Assembly: GCF_014281055.1 (NCBI RefSeq)
Contig: NZ_JACRSE010000002.1
Span: 310,001-374,000, forward strand
Source of the DNA: Fluviispira vulneris
GTDB lineage: Bacteria > Bdellovibrionota_B > Oligoflexia > Silvanigrellales > Silvanigrellaceae
Direction: 5' to 3'
DNA: 64,000 nucleotides
Part shown: positions 45,233 through 53,681 of the stretch, in pieces
Layout: every line of letters starts with the position of its first letter
Numbering within the stretch: the stretch's first letter is position 1
Notes under the pieces: model-generated
What the model was told of the DNA's origin: nothing
What the model saw: only the letters and a program-made list of their open reading frames with translations
The model's database searches: none
Program-made: the position numbers and the translations under genes

Positions 45233-46648
45233 TCAAAACCTTTGGATTCTTTTCGCAGAAGAAAGAATTCCCAAAGATTCTCTGTATTTAGAGATTGTGC
45301 GGCGTGCAATTTTAATGTTTTTTTCTTTAAACATTTTTTCAACAATTTCTTGATCGGAGAGAGGTTTCGACTTATCTTCATTTCTAATGAAATCAGCGAC
45401 ATGCTGCTTGATTGATTCATTCGCCAATTCTTTCCCAGCATTGTTCTCGACTGATGCGTTAAAAAAGTATTTTAATTCAAAAATTCCCCGAGGTGAATAA
45501 AGATATTTCCCTGATGTTGCTCGAGAAATTGTACTTTCATGTAAATTAAGCTCTTGTGCAACGGTTTTAAGGGTCATTGGGGTGAGGAAATCAACGCCAT
45601 ATTCAAAAAATCTTTTTTGATATTTAAGAATAGTGTCAACAACTTTTAAAATTGTTTTGTCTCTTTCCGCAAGTGATCTTACGAGCCATTTTGCAGATTT
45701 AATATTTTCTGAAATATATTTGTATGTTTCTTTATTATTTTTTCTATCCATACTTTCTTTTATATCTTTAATCAGTTTCGTGTACTTTTTTGAAAGTTTA
45801 AGTCGAGGCAAATCGTTTTCATTTAAACTGCAAATCCATTCATTATCTCTTTTATAGACAAATACATCTGGAATTATAATTTGATTAGTTTGTGTACCAA
45901 ACTGCCTTGCTGGTTTTGGATCTAAATTTGCTTTAATAAAACGGAAAGATTCTTTCACTTTTTCCAGAGTCATTTTTTCATTTTTTGCAATTTTTTGAAA
46001 ATTCTGTTTTTGAAACTCTTCCCAGTATACTGTAAGGATTTTTTCAACAAATTTTGATTTTTTCTCTAGCTTATTATACTGAAGCAAAAGACATTCTTGG
46101 AGATCTCGAGCGCCCACACCTGCTGGTTCGCATTTTTGAATTAATTCAAGAGCAAAAATAAGATCATCTTCATGGATAGAATGACTTTCTGCAATAATAT
46201 TTAATTTTGTATTGATAAATCCATTGTCATCAATATATTGAAGAACAATATGCACACATTCTTTTTCATACGGGCTGAGACGTTGAGTGGATATTTGATT
46301 TTCAATGAAATCATGAATTGAGTGAATAGCTGAATTATCTGGAAATTCTTTTCTTTGATTTGCTGAAGAAATTTCTTCCGATCCATTTATATCATTAAAT
46401 TTTTCGAGAAAATCGCTCTGATTAAATGATTTTTGAAGAGCATACTTCAATTCTTCATAGTGATTTTTTTGTTCTTTTTTGTTTGAATTTGAAATATCAA
46501 CAAGGCAAGGATTTTTTTCTAATTCTTCATTGACAAACTTTTCGAGCTCAATTCTTCCTAATGTTAAAATTGTTATAGAATTTTTTAATTCAGCTGAAAG
46601 TGAAATTCTTTGTGATGTTTTAAGTCCTTGTTTGATTTCAAGCGCCAT
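45233..46648 (-). CDS. rpoN: RNA polymerase sigma-54 factor
   Basis: A 471-residue sigma factor. The N-terminal Gln/Leu-rich activator region is followed by the core-binding part (CEPAGVGARDLQECLLLQY) and the DNA-binding part with STISRATSGKYLYSPRGIFELKYFF split across the helix-turn-helix; the RpoN box reads ARRTISKYRE near the end. It would transcribe genes with GG/GC promoters together with enhancer-binding ATPases, often flagellar. It starts 12 bases after the second flagellin gene, preceded by GGAG, so flagellin read-through could feed it. Confidence 0.95.
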   Translation of the reverse strand: MALEIKQGLKTSQRISLSAELKNSITILTLGRIELEKFVNEELEKNPCLVDISNSNKKEQKNHYEELKYALQKSFNQSDFLEKFNDINGSEEISSANQRKEFPDNSAIHSIHDFIENQISTQRLSPYEKECVHIVLQYIDDNGFINTKLNIIAESHSIHEDDLIFALELIQKCEPAGVGARDLQECLLLQYNKLEKKSKFVEKILTVYWEEFQKQNFQKIAKNEKMTLEKVKESFRFIKANLDPKPARQFGTQTNQIIIPDVFVYKRDNEWICSLNENDLPRLKLSKKYTKLIKDIKESMDRKNNKETYKYISENIKSAKWLVRSLAERDKTILKVVDTILKYQKRFFEYGVDFLTPMTLKTVAQELNLHESTISRATSGKYLYSPRGIFELKYFFNASVENNAGKELANESIKQHVADFIRNEDKSKPLSDQEIVEKMFKEKNIKIARRTISKYRESLGILSSAKRIQRF

Positions 46649-46660
46649 TCAATTACTCCG

Positions 46661-47542
46661 CTACCCAATTAGGTGCAATATATGTTCTGGAAGCTGATTT
46701 GCTTGTGCAAGTACAGCAGTTCCTGCAGCAACAAGAATTTTATTTTGGGTAAAACGCGCACTTTCGGATCCATAGTCAACATCCCGAATTCGTGACTGTG
46801 CTGCACTCAAGTTTTCACTCCCTACATCGATTGATGTGATTGTTGAGTTCAATCGGCTTTGCAAAGCGCCAAACGTTGCACGTGCCTTAGTAATCTTTAG
46901 CATAGAGTCATCTAAATTTGAAAATATTTTTTCTGTGTCACTTCCGCCTAATTCATCTCCACTTTCGCCTTCAATATTTAAATCCTTTAAATTCGCGAGT
47001 GATTCATTTAACTCGCTTAGATCTTCAAATTTTAACTTAATGGTTTCATTTTCATTATTTGTATCACCGTTTGCTTTTCTAAAATTAACTCCAACTTGAA
47101 TAGCGATATCTTTTTGTCCTTCCTCTGAAAAAAGGCTTTTGCCATTGAATTCAGTTTGATCTTTAATACGATTGATTTCGGAACCAAGTTCCTGAAATTC
47201 TTTATTAAGGTAACTTCTTTCTGTTGAACTTACTGTATCGCTTGCTGCTTGTGTGGTTAATTCACGCATACGAATAATTAAATTATTGAGCTCACTTAAT
47301 CCGCCTTCACCTGTTTGCAAAAAAGAAATCCCATCCGATGCATTTCTCTTTGCTTGAGCAAATCCTCTTATTTTTGCTCGCATTGTTTCTGAAATTGCAA
47401 GTCCTGCGGCATCGTCCGAAGATTTATTAATTCTTAAACCGGATGCTAACTTTTCTATGCTATCGCTTAATTGTTCTTCATTTTCATTCAAGCGTCTTTG
47501 TGCAATCAAGCTTTCAACATTTGATTTAATTCTTAATCCCAT
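46661..47542 (-). CDS. Flagellin (second copy)
   Basis: A 293-residue flagellar filament protein with the conserved N-terminal coiled region (LASGLRINKSSDDAAGLAIS) and the C-terminal region (SRIRDVDYGSESARFTQNK, ending QANQLPEHILHLIG). The central variable part is short and acidic. Flagellins this short lack most of the outer D2/D3 domains. It is 31 bases downstream of the first flagellin and 12 bases upstream of rpoN, so it is likely co-transcribed. Confidence 0.93.
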   Translation of the reverse strand: MGLRIKSNVESLIAQRRLNENEEQLSDSIEKLASGLRINKSSDDAAGLAISETMRAKIRGFAQAKRNASDGISFLQTGEGGLSELNNLIIRMRELTTQAASDTVSSTERSYLNKEFQELGSEINRIKDQTEFNGKSLFSEEGQKDIAIQVGVNFRKANGDTNNENETIKLKFEDLSELNESLANLKDLNIEGESGDELGGSDTEKIFSNLDDSMLKITKARATFGALQSRLNSTITSIDVGSENLSAAQSRIRDVDYGSESARFTQNKILVAAGTAVLAQANQLPEHILHLIG

Positions 47543-47573
47543 GGCTTTTATTCCTTATGTTTTATTTTTTGAA

Positions 47574-48422
47574 TTAACGAAGGAGTGATAAAGCCATTTC
47601 AGGTCGCTGATTTGCTTGAGATAAAACAGCTAGTCCTGCTTGACTCAGAATGCGGCTTTGCGTCATTTTTGCTGTTTCTTCAGCAAAATCAGCATCACGA
47701 ATGCGGCTATTTGCTGCCATCATATTTTCAGTTGAAACTGATATATTGCTTATGGCGCTGTTTAAACGAGATTGTGTTGCTCCAAGAGTTGCACGGGTAT
47801 TGGCAACCATATAAAGACCAGCATCAATTATGCTTAAATTTTCTGCGATTTTTTCTCTGTCTTCACCAGCTAATGATGAATCTTTAATTCCTAAAGTTTC
47901 GCTGGTAATTCCTTCAGGTGCATCTCCAAGTTGTAACTTTAAAATATCGTTAGCTGTTCCGTTATATCCAACTTGTAAAATAACACCATTTTCAGACGTC
48001 TGTGGTCCTAATAATTTGCGACCATTAAATTCTGTAGTGTCTGAAATACGATCAATTTCTTCCATTAAATTCTGATATTCTTTATCAAGAAATCCTCTTT
48101 CTTGTATACCAACTGTGTCTGAAGCTGATTGCACTGTGAGTTCTCTCATTCTTATTAAAATATTACTTGTTTCGTTAAGCCCACCTTCAGCTACTTGTAC
48201 AAGAGAAACACCATCATTTGCATTGCGTTTTGCTTGCATTAAGCCTCTTGTTTTTGCTCTTAATCCTTCAGATATTGCAAGTCCAGCAGCATCATCAGAT
48301 GATTTATTTATTCTTAAACCAGATGATAATTTTTCCATGCTTGAATTCATATCTGCATTATTATTGGAAAGAAATCTTTGTGCGGAAAGTGATTCTACGT
48401 TGGTGCGAATGCGAAGTCCCAT
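47574..48422 (-). CDS. Flagellin (first copy)
   Basis: A 282-residue flagellin. The N-terminus is MGLRIRTNVESLSAQRFLSN, followed by LSSGLRINKSSDDAAGLAIS; the C-terminus has SRIRDADFAEETAKMTQSRI and ends VLSQANQRPEMALSLLR. The ATG at 48422 has an AAGGAGG ribosome site; the frame extends upstream, but conserved sequence starts here. It shares the flagellin ends with the neighbouring copy but differs in the middle. A sigma-28-like promoter and two hairpins lie upstream. Confidence 0.95.
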   Translation of the reverse strand: MGLRIRTNVESLSAQRFLSNNNADMNSSMEKLSSGLRINKSSDDAAGLAISEGLRAKTRGLMQAKRNANDGVSLVQVAEGGLNETSNILIRMRELTVQSASDTVGIQERGFLDKEYQNLMEEIDRISDTTEFNGRKLLGPQTSENGVILQVGYNGTANDILKLQLGDAPEGITSETLGIKDSSLAGEDREKIAENLSIIDAGLYMVANTRATLGATQSRLNSAISNISVSTENMMAANSRIRDADFAEETAKMTQSRILSQAGLAVLSQANQRPEMALSLLR

Positions 48423-48474
48423 GACTTTTCCTCCTTGATGGTCCAAAATTTGTGTGTTTGAGACACAAACGACC

Positions 48475-48506
48475 GTTCGCAATACCAACCTTGGTACTTT
48501 GCGAAC
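48475..48506 (-). promoter_or_regulatory. Second stem-loop of the flagellin leader
   Basis: GTTCGCAA-TACCAA pairs with TTGGTA-TTGCGAAC around a CC loop, with two extra bases on one side, giving 14 pairs. It has no T-tract. It lies between the predicted start of transcription and the ribosome site. Confidence 0.6.
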
Positions 48507-48508
48507 TT

Positions 48509-48550
48509 ATAGGTCATTCCTCTGTAATCCGTGAGGTTTCCGTGACCTAT
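48509..48550 (-). promoter_or_regulatory. First stem-loop of the flagellin leader with repeated GGA motifs
   Basis: ATAGGTCA and TGACCTAT are perfect complements enclosing 26 bases. On the transcript the loop carries CACGGA twice and AGAGGA once, with CCTC/GAGG able to pair inside. It begins at about the predicted transcription start. GGA in loops is the recognition feature of CsrA/RsmA. Confidence 0.5.
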
Positions 48551-48557
48551 GAGGGGA

Positions 48558-48584
48558 ATATCGAGGGTATTTACAGGAACTTAA
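48558..48584 (-). promoter_or_regulatory. Sigma-28 (FliA)-like promoter of the flagellin operon
   Basis: On the minus strand TTAAGTTC, 11 bases, then CTCGATAT, against the consensus TAAAGTTT-N11-GCCGATAA (6/8 and 5/8 matches, exact spacing). It is about 135 bases before the first flagellin start. Confidence 0.5.
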
Positions 48585-48828
48585 TAGGTATTTTTATATA
48601 AATAAAAAAAAATAAAAAAATACCAATAATAATAATTTGTTATATTGATATAGTTTTGAGCGGCTCATTTTAATAATTCTTTGTTTAAGATAAGAAAGGG
48701 AAGGAAATAACTAAGTGTATTTACATGAACTTACAAACTTCTTGTAAAATTCTTGACTTTATATCAATGATCTGGTTCTCTTTGCCATGTTCTAGTGTGT
48801 TTTTTACGTGAAATTCAGGGGTATTATA

Positions 48829-50001
48829 ATGAACCGTCTTGACTCGATCAGTTTTGGTAAAATTGTGCAAATACGTGAACATCTTCTCAAGCTTCAAGCA
48901 GGCGGAAAAAAAGTATACCGTCTTGAATCTGGTGATCCAAGTTTTTCAATAGCTCCACATATCACAGAAGCAATTAATAAAGCACTTAAAGATGGTAAAA
49001 CTCATTATATTCCAAATGATGGTATTCCAGATTTACGTAAAGCTCTTGCGCAAAAATTGCATTTCCAAAATAATATCAAAGTAACAGAAAATGATATTTA
49101 CGTTACAAACGGCGCGATGCATGCATTATTTGTTGTTTTTCAGTGTATGTTAGCACAAGGCGATGAAGTTATTGTTCCTGAACCTCTTTGGACAGAAATT
49201 GGTGACAATATTCGCCTTGCTGGTGGTGTTACTGTATCCGTTCCACTTACAAGAGCAAAAAATTATCAATATTCATATGAAGATATTTTAAATAAAATCA
49301 CACCAAAAACAAAAGCAATATTTGTAAACTCTCCACAAAATCCATCAGGTGCAATTGTTCCAAAAGAAGAACTAAGAAAAATTGCTAATCTGGCTGCTGA
49401 GCGTGGACTATGGTTAGTTGCAGATGAAGCATATGAAGATCTTGTCTATGAAGGAGAACACTATTCTCCAGCTAGCGGATTGCAAGGTTATGATAAAGCA
49501 GTTTCACTCTATTCTTTTTCAAAAACTCATGCGATGAGCGGTTTAAGAGTTGGATATATCGTAACAACAAATCCTATGTTAAAAGAGCGCATTCCAAAGT
49601 TATTACGTTGTACAGTCAACGGGATCAATAGCATATCTCAATGGGGAGCTCTGGCAGCTGTGACAGGTCCACGTGACCATTTAAACTATATGCTTTCTGA
49701 ATACAAAATACGTCGTGAAATTATGTACAATGCCGCTGCTGCTATCCCAGGTTTAATTCCATTTAAACCTCAAGGAGCATTTTATTTATGGTGCGATGTT
49801 GAACCTGAATTATTAGAAAAATTAAAAATCAAATCGGTTTCTCAGCTTTCAGACTTTTTAGCTGAATGTGGCATAGGCAGTGCTCCTGGTGATTGCTTTG
49901 GAGAAAGCTGTGCCAATGGTATTCGCTTTGCTTTCAGTTGCAGTACTGAAATGGTCACAGAGGGTTCAGCTGCGCTTAAAGAATTTCTCACTCGCAGATA
50001 A
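48829..50001 (+). CDS. PLP-dependent aminotransferase, class I (aspartate aminotransferase-like)
   Basis: A 390-residue fold-type I enzyme. FVNSPQNPSGAIVPKEEL carries the Asn that contacts PLP, LVADEAYEDLVYEG the Asp, and LYSFSKTHAMSGLRVGYI the Schiff-base Lys. The Arg near the end in NGIRFAFSCS binds the substrate carboxylate. The sequence fits group I-gamma/I-alpha aspartate or aromatic aminotransferases; exact substrate not known. The ATG at 48829 has AGGGG upstream; a GTG at 48808 is less likely. A strong terminator follows. Confidence 0.88.
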   Translation: MNRLDSISFGKIVQIREHLLKLQAGGKKVYRLESGDPSFSIAPHITEAINKALKDGKTHYIPNDGIPDLRKALAQKLHFQNNIKVTENDIYVTNGAMHALFVVFQCMLAQGDEVIVPEPLWTEIGDNIRLAGGVTVSVPLTRAKNYQYSYEDILNKITPKTKAIFVNSPQNPSGAIVPKEELRKIANLAAERGLWLVADEAYEDLVYEGEHYSPASGLQGYDKAVSLYSFSKTHAMSGLRVGYIVTTNPMLKERIPKLLRCTVNGINSISQWGALAAVTGPRDHLNYMLSEYKIRREIMYNAAAAIPGLIPFKPQGAFYLWCDVEPELLEKLKIKSVSQLSDFLAECGIGSAPGDCFGESCANGIRFAFSCSTEMVTEGSAALKEFLTRR

Positions 50002-50009
50002 TTTCGCAT

Positions 50010-50039
50010 AAAAAGCTTTATTATTGGATAAAGCTTTTT
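50010..50039 (+). terminator. Rho-independent terminator after the aminotransferase gene
   Basis: AAAAAGCTTTAT and ATAAAGCTTTTT form a perfect 12-pair stem around TATTGG; the A and T ends make it potentially bidirectional. Confidence 0.8.
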
Positions 50040-50209
50040 GAATATAAAAGATAAATACTTTAAATTAAAATCAATTGACTTTTTCGATAGATATAGTAAG
50101 CTCAAGTTCAGTTCAATTTTTACCCTCAGGGTGTCATGAATAACTAATCCTATCTCGTTAATTTAATTACCTGCAAAATAAAAATGAAATAATATTATAC
50201 GGAGAGCAT

Positions 50210-51808
50210 ATGTCTTCTCTAATTAGTGTACATGATCTAGCAAAAAATTTGCCTGACGGAACTCTGCTTTTTCGCAATTTTAATTTTAATCTTGGTAAAG
50301 AAAAAGTGGGAATTATTGGGAAAAACGGCATTGGTAAAAGCACATTATTGAGAATTCTTGCTGGAGAAATGGAATACTCAGCAGGTTCTATTGTCATTGA
50401 AGGAAAATTATCCTATTTACCACAAAAAATACAAGATTTTTCAAAATTTTCAATTGCTCAAATACTGAACGTAGAAAAAAAATTAAACGCGCTGCAAAAA
50501 GCAGATATTGGAAAAGCTACATTAGATGATTTACATGAAATTGATGATGATTGGGATTTTATGACTCATCTTCAAGCTATTTTAAAATCTCTTGAGCTTG
50601 AGGATATCGATCTACAACGGTTAGGTGAAAGCATAAGTGGAGGAGAGCTTATGCATTTTTTATATGCTCGACTTCTCTTAGAAAATCCTGATATTATTTT
50701 ATTCGATGAACCGACAAATAATTTAGACAGTGCAGGGAAAAATCATTTCTATAAAGCATTGAGCTCTTCACGACTTGGGTACTTAATCGTAAGTCATGAT
50801 CGTGAATTGTTAAATAAGATGGATCGCATTTTTGAAATTTCAAATCTTGGTCTAAGAACATATCAAGGCAATTATGATTTTTACTTAGAAGAGCGGAATA
50901 AAGAAAATGAAGCAGCTTTACATAAAGTTACATTTGCCGAGGAGAGATTAAAAAAGCAAGTAAAAATGGAACATGTTTTGTTGGAGAAACAAGAAAAGAG
51001 AAATGTCCAAGGAAAAAAAAATATACCTAATTTGGGCTTGCCCAAAATTGTCTTGGGAAGAATGAAAGAGAATGCGCAAAATACCACTTCGCGTTTAAAA
51101 GATATCCATGCAGATAAGACAATGGAATACTCTGAAGCTGTTCAGAGGGAAAAGGCAGAGTTAAGGGATGAATATAGAATAAAAATTGATATAAAAAAAT
51201 CAAATATTCCAAGCACAAAAGAAATGATTATGTGCCAGAATTTGAATTATAGATTTTCAAATGCGAATCATTCGTTGTGGAAAGAAAATATCAACTTTGC
51301 AGTTATAGGCAATAAACGAGTCCATTTAACTGGCCGTAATGGATCTGGAAAATCAACTTTATTAAAATTAATCACTCAACAAATTTTCCCAACAGTAGGT
51401 GATATTAAAATTGGTTCTTTAAAATTTGCCTTGCTGGATCAGGGGACTTCTTTTCTGCACGATGAACTGAGTATCTTGGAAAATTTACAAAAATTTGCCA
51501 TGGAGCACTTTGTAGAGCATGAATTGCGAGTGAAAGCGGGACGATTTTTATTCTATGGCGATTCTGTTTTTAAAAAAGTAAAATATTTAAGCGGTGGTGA
51601 AAGAGTGAGGCTTGCTCTAGCTTGTTTATTGGCTATGAATAACGCTCCTGATATTTTTATTCTAGATGAACCGACCAATAATTTGGACATTGAATCGATA
51701 GAAATATTAACAGAATGTTTGAATAAATTTAGCGGAGTCTTATTCGTAGTCTCACATGATAAAAACTTTATATCCGACATAAAGATTAACATGACTATCT
51801 CTTTGTGA
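50210..51808 (+). CDS. ABC-F family ATPase
   Basis: A 532-residue protein with two ATP-binding cassettes and no membrane domain. The first has IIGKNGIGKSTLLRIL, ESISGGELMHFLYARLLL and IILFDEPTNNLD; the second has LTGRNGSGKSTLLKLI, LSGGERVRLALACLL and FILDEPTNNLD. A charged linker of about 80 residues rich in Lys/Glu joins them. ABC-F proteins act on the ribosome (translation factor or antibiotic protection). The linker shape does not decide which subtype. A clear GGAGAG site precedes the ATG. Confidence 0.9.
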   Translation: MSSLISVHDLAKNLPDGTLLFRNFNFNLGKEKVGIIGKNGIGKSTLLRILAGEMEYSAGSIVIEGKLSYLPQKIQDFSKFSIAQILNVEKKLNALQKADIGKATLDDLHEIDDDWDFMTHLQAILKSLELEDIDLQRLGESISGGELMHFLYARLLLENPDIILFDEPTNNLDSAGKNHFYKALSSSRLGYLIVSHDRELLNKMDRIFEISNLGLRTYQGNYDFYLEERNKENEAALHKVTFAEERLKKQVKMEHVLLEKQEKRNVQGKKNIPNLGLPKIVLGRMKENAQNTTSRLKDIHADKTMEYSEAVQREKAELRDEYRIKIDIKKSNIPSTKEMIMCQNLNYRFSNANHSLWKENINFAVIGNKRVHLTGRNGSGKSTLLKLITQQIFPTVGDIKIGSLKFALLDQGTSFLHDELSILENLQKFAMEHFVEHELRVKAGRFLFYGDSVFKKVKYLSGGERVRLALACLLAMNNAPDIFILDEPTNNLDIESIEILTECLNKFSGVLFVVSHDKNFISDIKINMTISL

Positions 51809-51928
51809 ATTCAAGGATTGAAATTTTATTTGTAGAATAATTTATTTATGAAGGAGGAAAGGTGTGGTCTAGGCATTTATATAAATAATTAATATTTTAC
51901 TATCCTAAAATTCAATCTTTATCTTTTT

Positions 51929-52648
51929 TTAACTTCTTATAATATACTTATATCCTATATCTTGTAAAAATTTAATTTTATCGTTACTTACTTTGCCAAC
52001 ATATGCAATAGGCTCAGCTGTCTTTGGAATTAAATTTATTAAATTAACTAAAAGACTGAAATCTAGAGAAAAACTATGAGGGTTAAAACCAAAAATTGGG
52101 AAATATGGAGCATCTGTTTCAAGTACGGTTAATAGTTCTTGTTTAGATTGAATCAGAAAAAAAACTGAGAAATGAAAGTCACGACCAATCTCTGTAAAAT
52201 ATTGAATCTTGAATTTATCAAAACCCTTGCAGTATAAAATAATACCATTAAATCCTAGTAAAATTGATTCATAAATATCGTATTCACTCGAAAAAAAACC
52301 ACTGCGCACCACAAAGCTATCATCGCTTTTGCAAATCATGAGGTCTTTCCAATCAGACGATAGCTCCGAGGTAAATAGTGTAAAAATCTTTTCATCAATT
52401 GAGCTTTGCAAACTTATATTATTTGTAGAAAAAAGTGGGCGAAATTCTGAGTCTGGAATAATTTTTGGAATTATTTTACAATTTTCATTCTTTAAGGAAG
52501 ACTCTTCTGTCATGATTTGAGCAAAAGAATTTAAATTTTTTCTATTTATTGAATTTAATTCACATTGCTCTTTTAATTCATTTAACGTTAAATAATTTTC
52601 TTTTATTTTTGTAATATTTCTTTGCTGTAAAATAAAAAAATCGAGCAT
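51929..52648 (-). CDS. TrpC-like (indole-3-glycerol-phosphate synthase fold) protein lacking catalytic residues
   Basis: A 239-residue protein that aligns by eye to TrpC: LNSFAQIM near the N-terminus, FVVRSGFFSSEYDIYES at the position of LRKDFIIDPYQIYEA, GFNGIILY at GADAILLI and FGFNPHSF at IGINNRDL. The catalytic Lys in LRKDF is Ser, the Glu of VEVHD is replaced in FFLIQSKQEL, the Glu/Lys of IAEIKKASPS are absent (IIPKIIPDSE), and the ESGI phosphate site is not kept. It is therefore unlikely to act as the enzyme. It follows trpD by seven bases. It may be a pseudoenzyme or a decaying trpC. Confidence 0.65.
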   Translation of the reverse strand: MLDFFILQQRNITKIKENYLTLNELKEQCELNSINRKNLNSFAQIMTEESSLKNENCKIIPKIIPDSEFRPLFSTNNISLQSSIDEKIFTLFTSELSSDWKDLMICKSDDSFVVRSGFFSSEYDIYESILLGFNGIILYCKGFDKFKIQYFTEIGRDFHFSVFFLIQSKQELLTVLETDAPYFPIFGFNPHSFSLDFSLLVNLINLIPKTAEPIAYVGKVSNDKIKFLQDIGYKYIIRS

Positions 52649-52655
52649 TTAAATC

Positions 52656-53681
52656 CTACTTTTGATTTTTCCACTTTTCTAGTGTAGCCAATGCACTTGC
52701 AGAAGATATAGAGTGTTTTGCAATTTCTATCCCTTCAGAAATAGTATCGCACTTTTCAGCGCACCAAAGAATAGCTGCTGTATTGATGATGACTGCATCC
52801 ATAATGGCAGGATGTGCATCATTTTTAAGGACATCTAATAATATTTTCGTATTATATTCTATATCTTTTCCAATGAGATCTTTGATTTTATGCGTTTTTA
52901 TTCCAAACTCGGAAGGTTTTAAAACTTCATGAGTTATTTTTCCATTTTCAAGTTTGGCGATATAAGTTGCGCTACAAACAGATATTTCATCTAAGCCATC
53001 TTCTCCATGTGCAACAATTGCGCGTTTTCTCCCTAAGTTTTTTAAACAATTTATCATAAGTGGAAGGGAGTCTTTACTATAGACTCCTACAAGCTGTCCT
53101 GTAAGTTTCATTGGATTCGCAAGGGGATAAACAAGATCTATGATTGTTTTAAAACCGAGTGTTTTTCGAATATGCGCAAGGTGTTTAAGATTTGGAAAAT
53201 ATATATTCGAAGGTAAAAATGCGATATTAAATTTTTTAATATTTTCATAAGCAACTTTTAAAGTTGTTGCAGGTGTCAGATCAAGAGTTTTTAAAACATC
53301 GCTGCTTCCTGATTTACTTGAGATACTTTTCCCAGCAAATTTTGCAATATTTGCTCCTGCTCCTGCTGCAACGATTGCTGCTGTGGTCGAAATATTTACA
53401 GTGGAAGTGTGATCGCCTCCTGTGCCACCACAATCGACAACGCTTTCAAGGTCATGTGAATCAAAAATGGGGTTTTTTTCTCGGATTGCATTGAGAATGG
53501 CAATAACAATTTCTTCGGTTAATGTTATAAACCGAAAACCTGTAAGTACGGCAGCCACGCGCATATCTGATAATGTGCCATCGATCATGCTATGAACAAG
53601 AGCTGATGTTTCATCTTTAGAAAATCCGCGTCCAGCAAAGACCTGTTCCATAATTGGTGAAAAATTTTTATCAATAATCAT
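52656..53681 (-). CDS. trpD: Anthranilate phosphoribosyltransferase
   Basis: A 341-residue enzyme joining anthranilate to PRPP in tryptophan synthesis. The PRPP loop is VDCGGTGGDHTSTVNIST and KFAGKSISSKSGSSDVL follows, the latter carrying anthranilate-binding residues. VAHGEDGLDEIS and the start of the C-terminal domain are also typical. Length is normal. It overlaps the end of the upstream hydrolase gene by 11 bases and is followed by the TrpC-like gene. No other trp gene lies in the window. Confidence 0.92.
   Translation of the reverse strand: MIIDKNFSPIMEQVFAGRGFSKDETSALVHSMIDGTLSDMRVAAVLTGFRFITLTEEIVIAILNAIREKNPIFDSHDLESVVDCGGTGGDHTSTVNISTTAAIVAAGAGANIAKFAGKSISSKSGSSDVLKTLDLTPATTLKVAYENIKKFNIAFLPSNIYFPNLKHLAHIRKTLGFKTIIDLVYPLANPMKLTGQLVGVYSKDSLPLMINCLKNLGRKRAIVAHGEDGLDEISVCSATYIAKLENGKITHEVLKPSEFGIKTHKIKDLIGKDIEYNTKILLDVLKNDAHPAIMDAVIINTAAILWCAEKCDTISEGIEIAKHSISSASALATLEKWKNQK

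Noticed and set aside
48423-48560. Flagellin leader as a known c-di-GMP riboswitch
   Set aside because: It has GCAAAG and paired stems, but the conserved GEMM core order (GGNCACGCA ... CGCAAAG ... GGUAGGUAGCGGGG) is not present.
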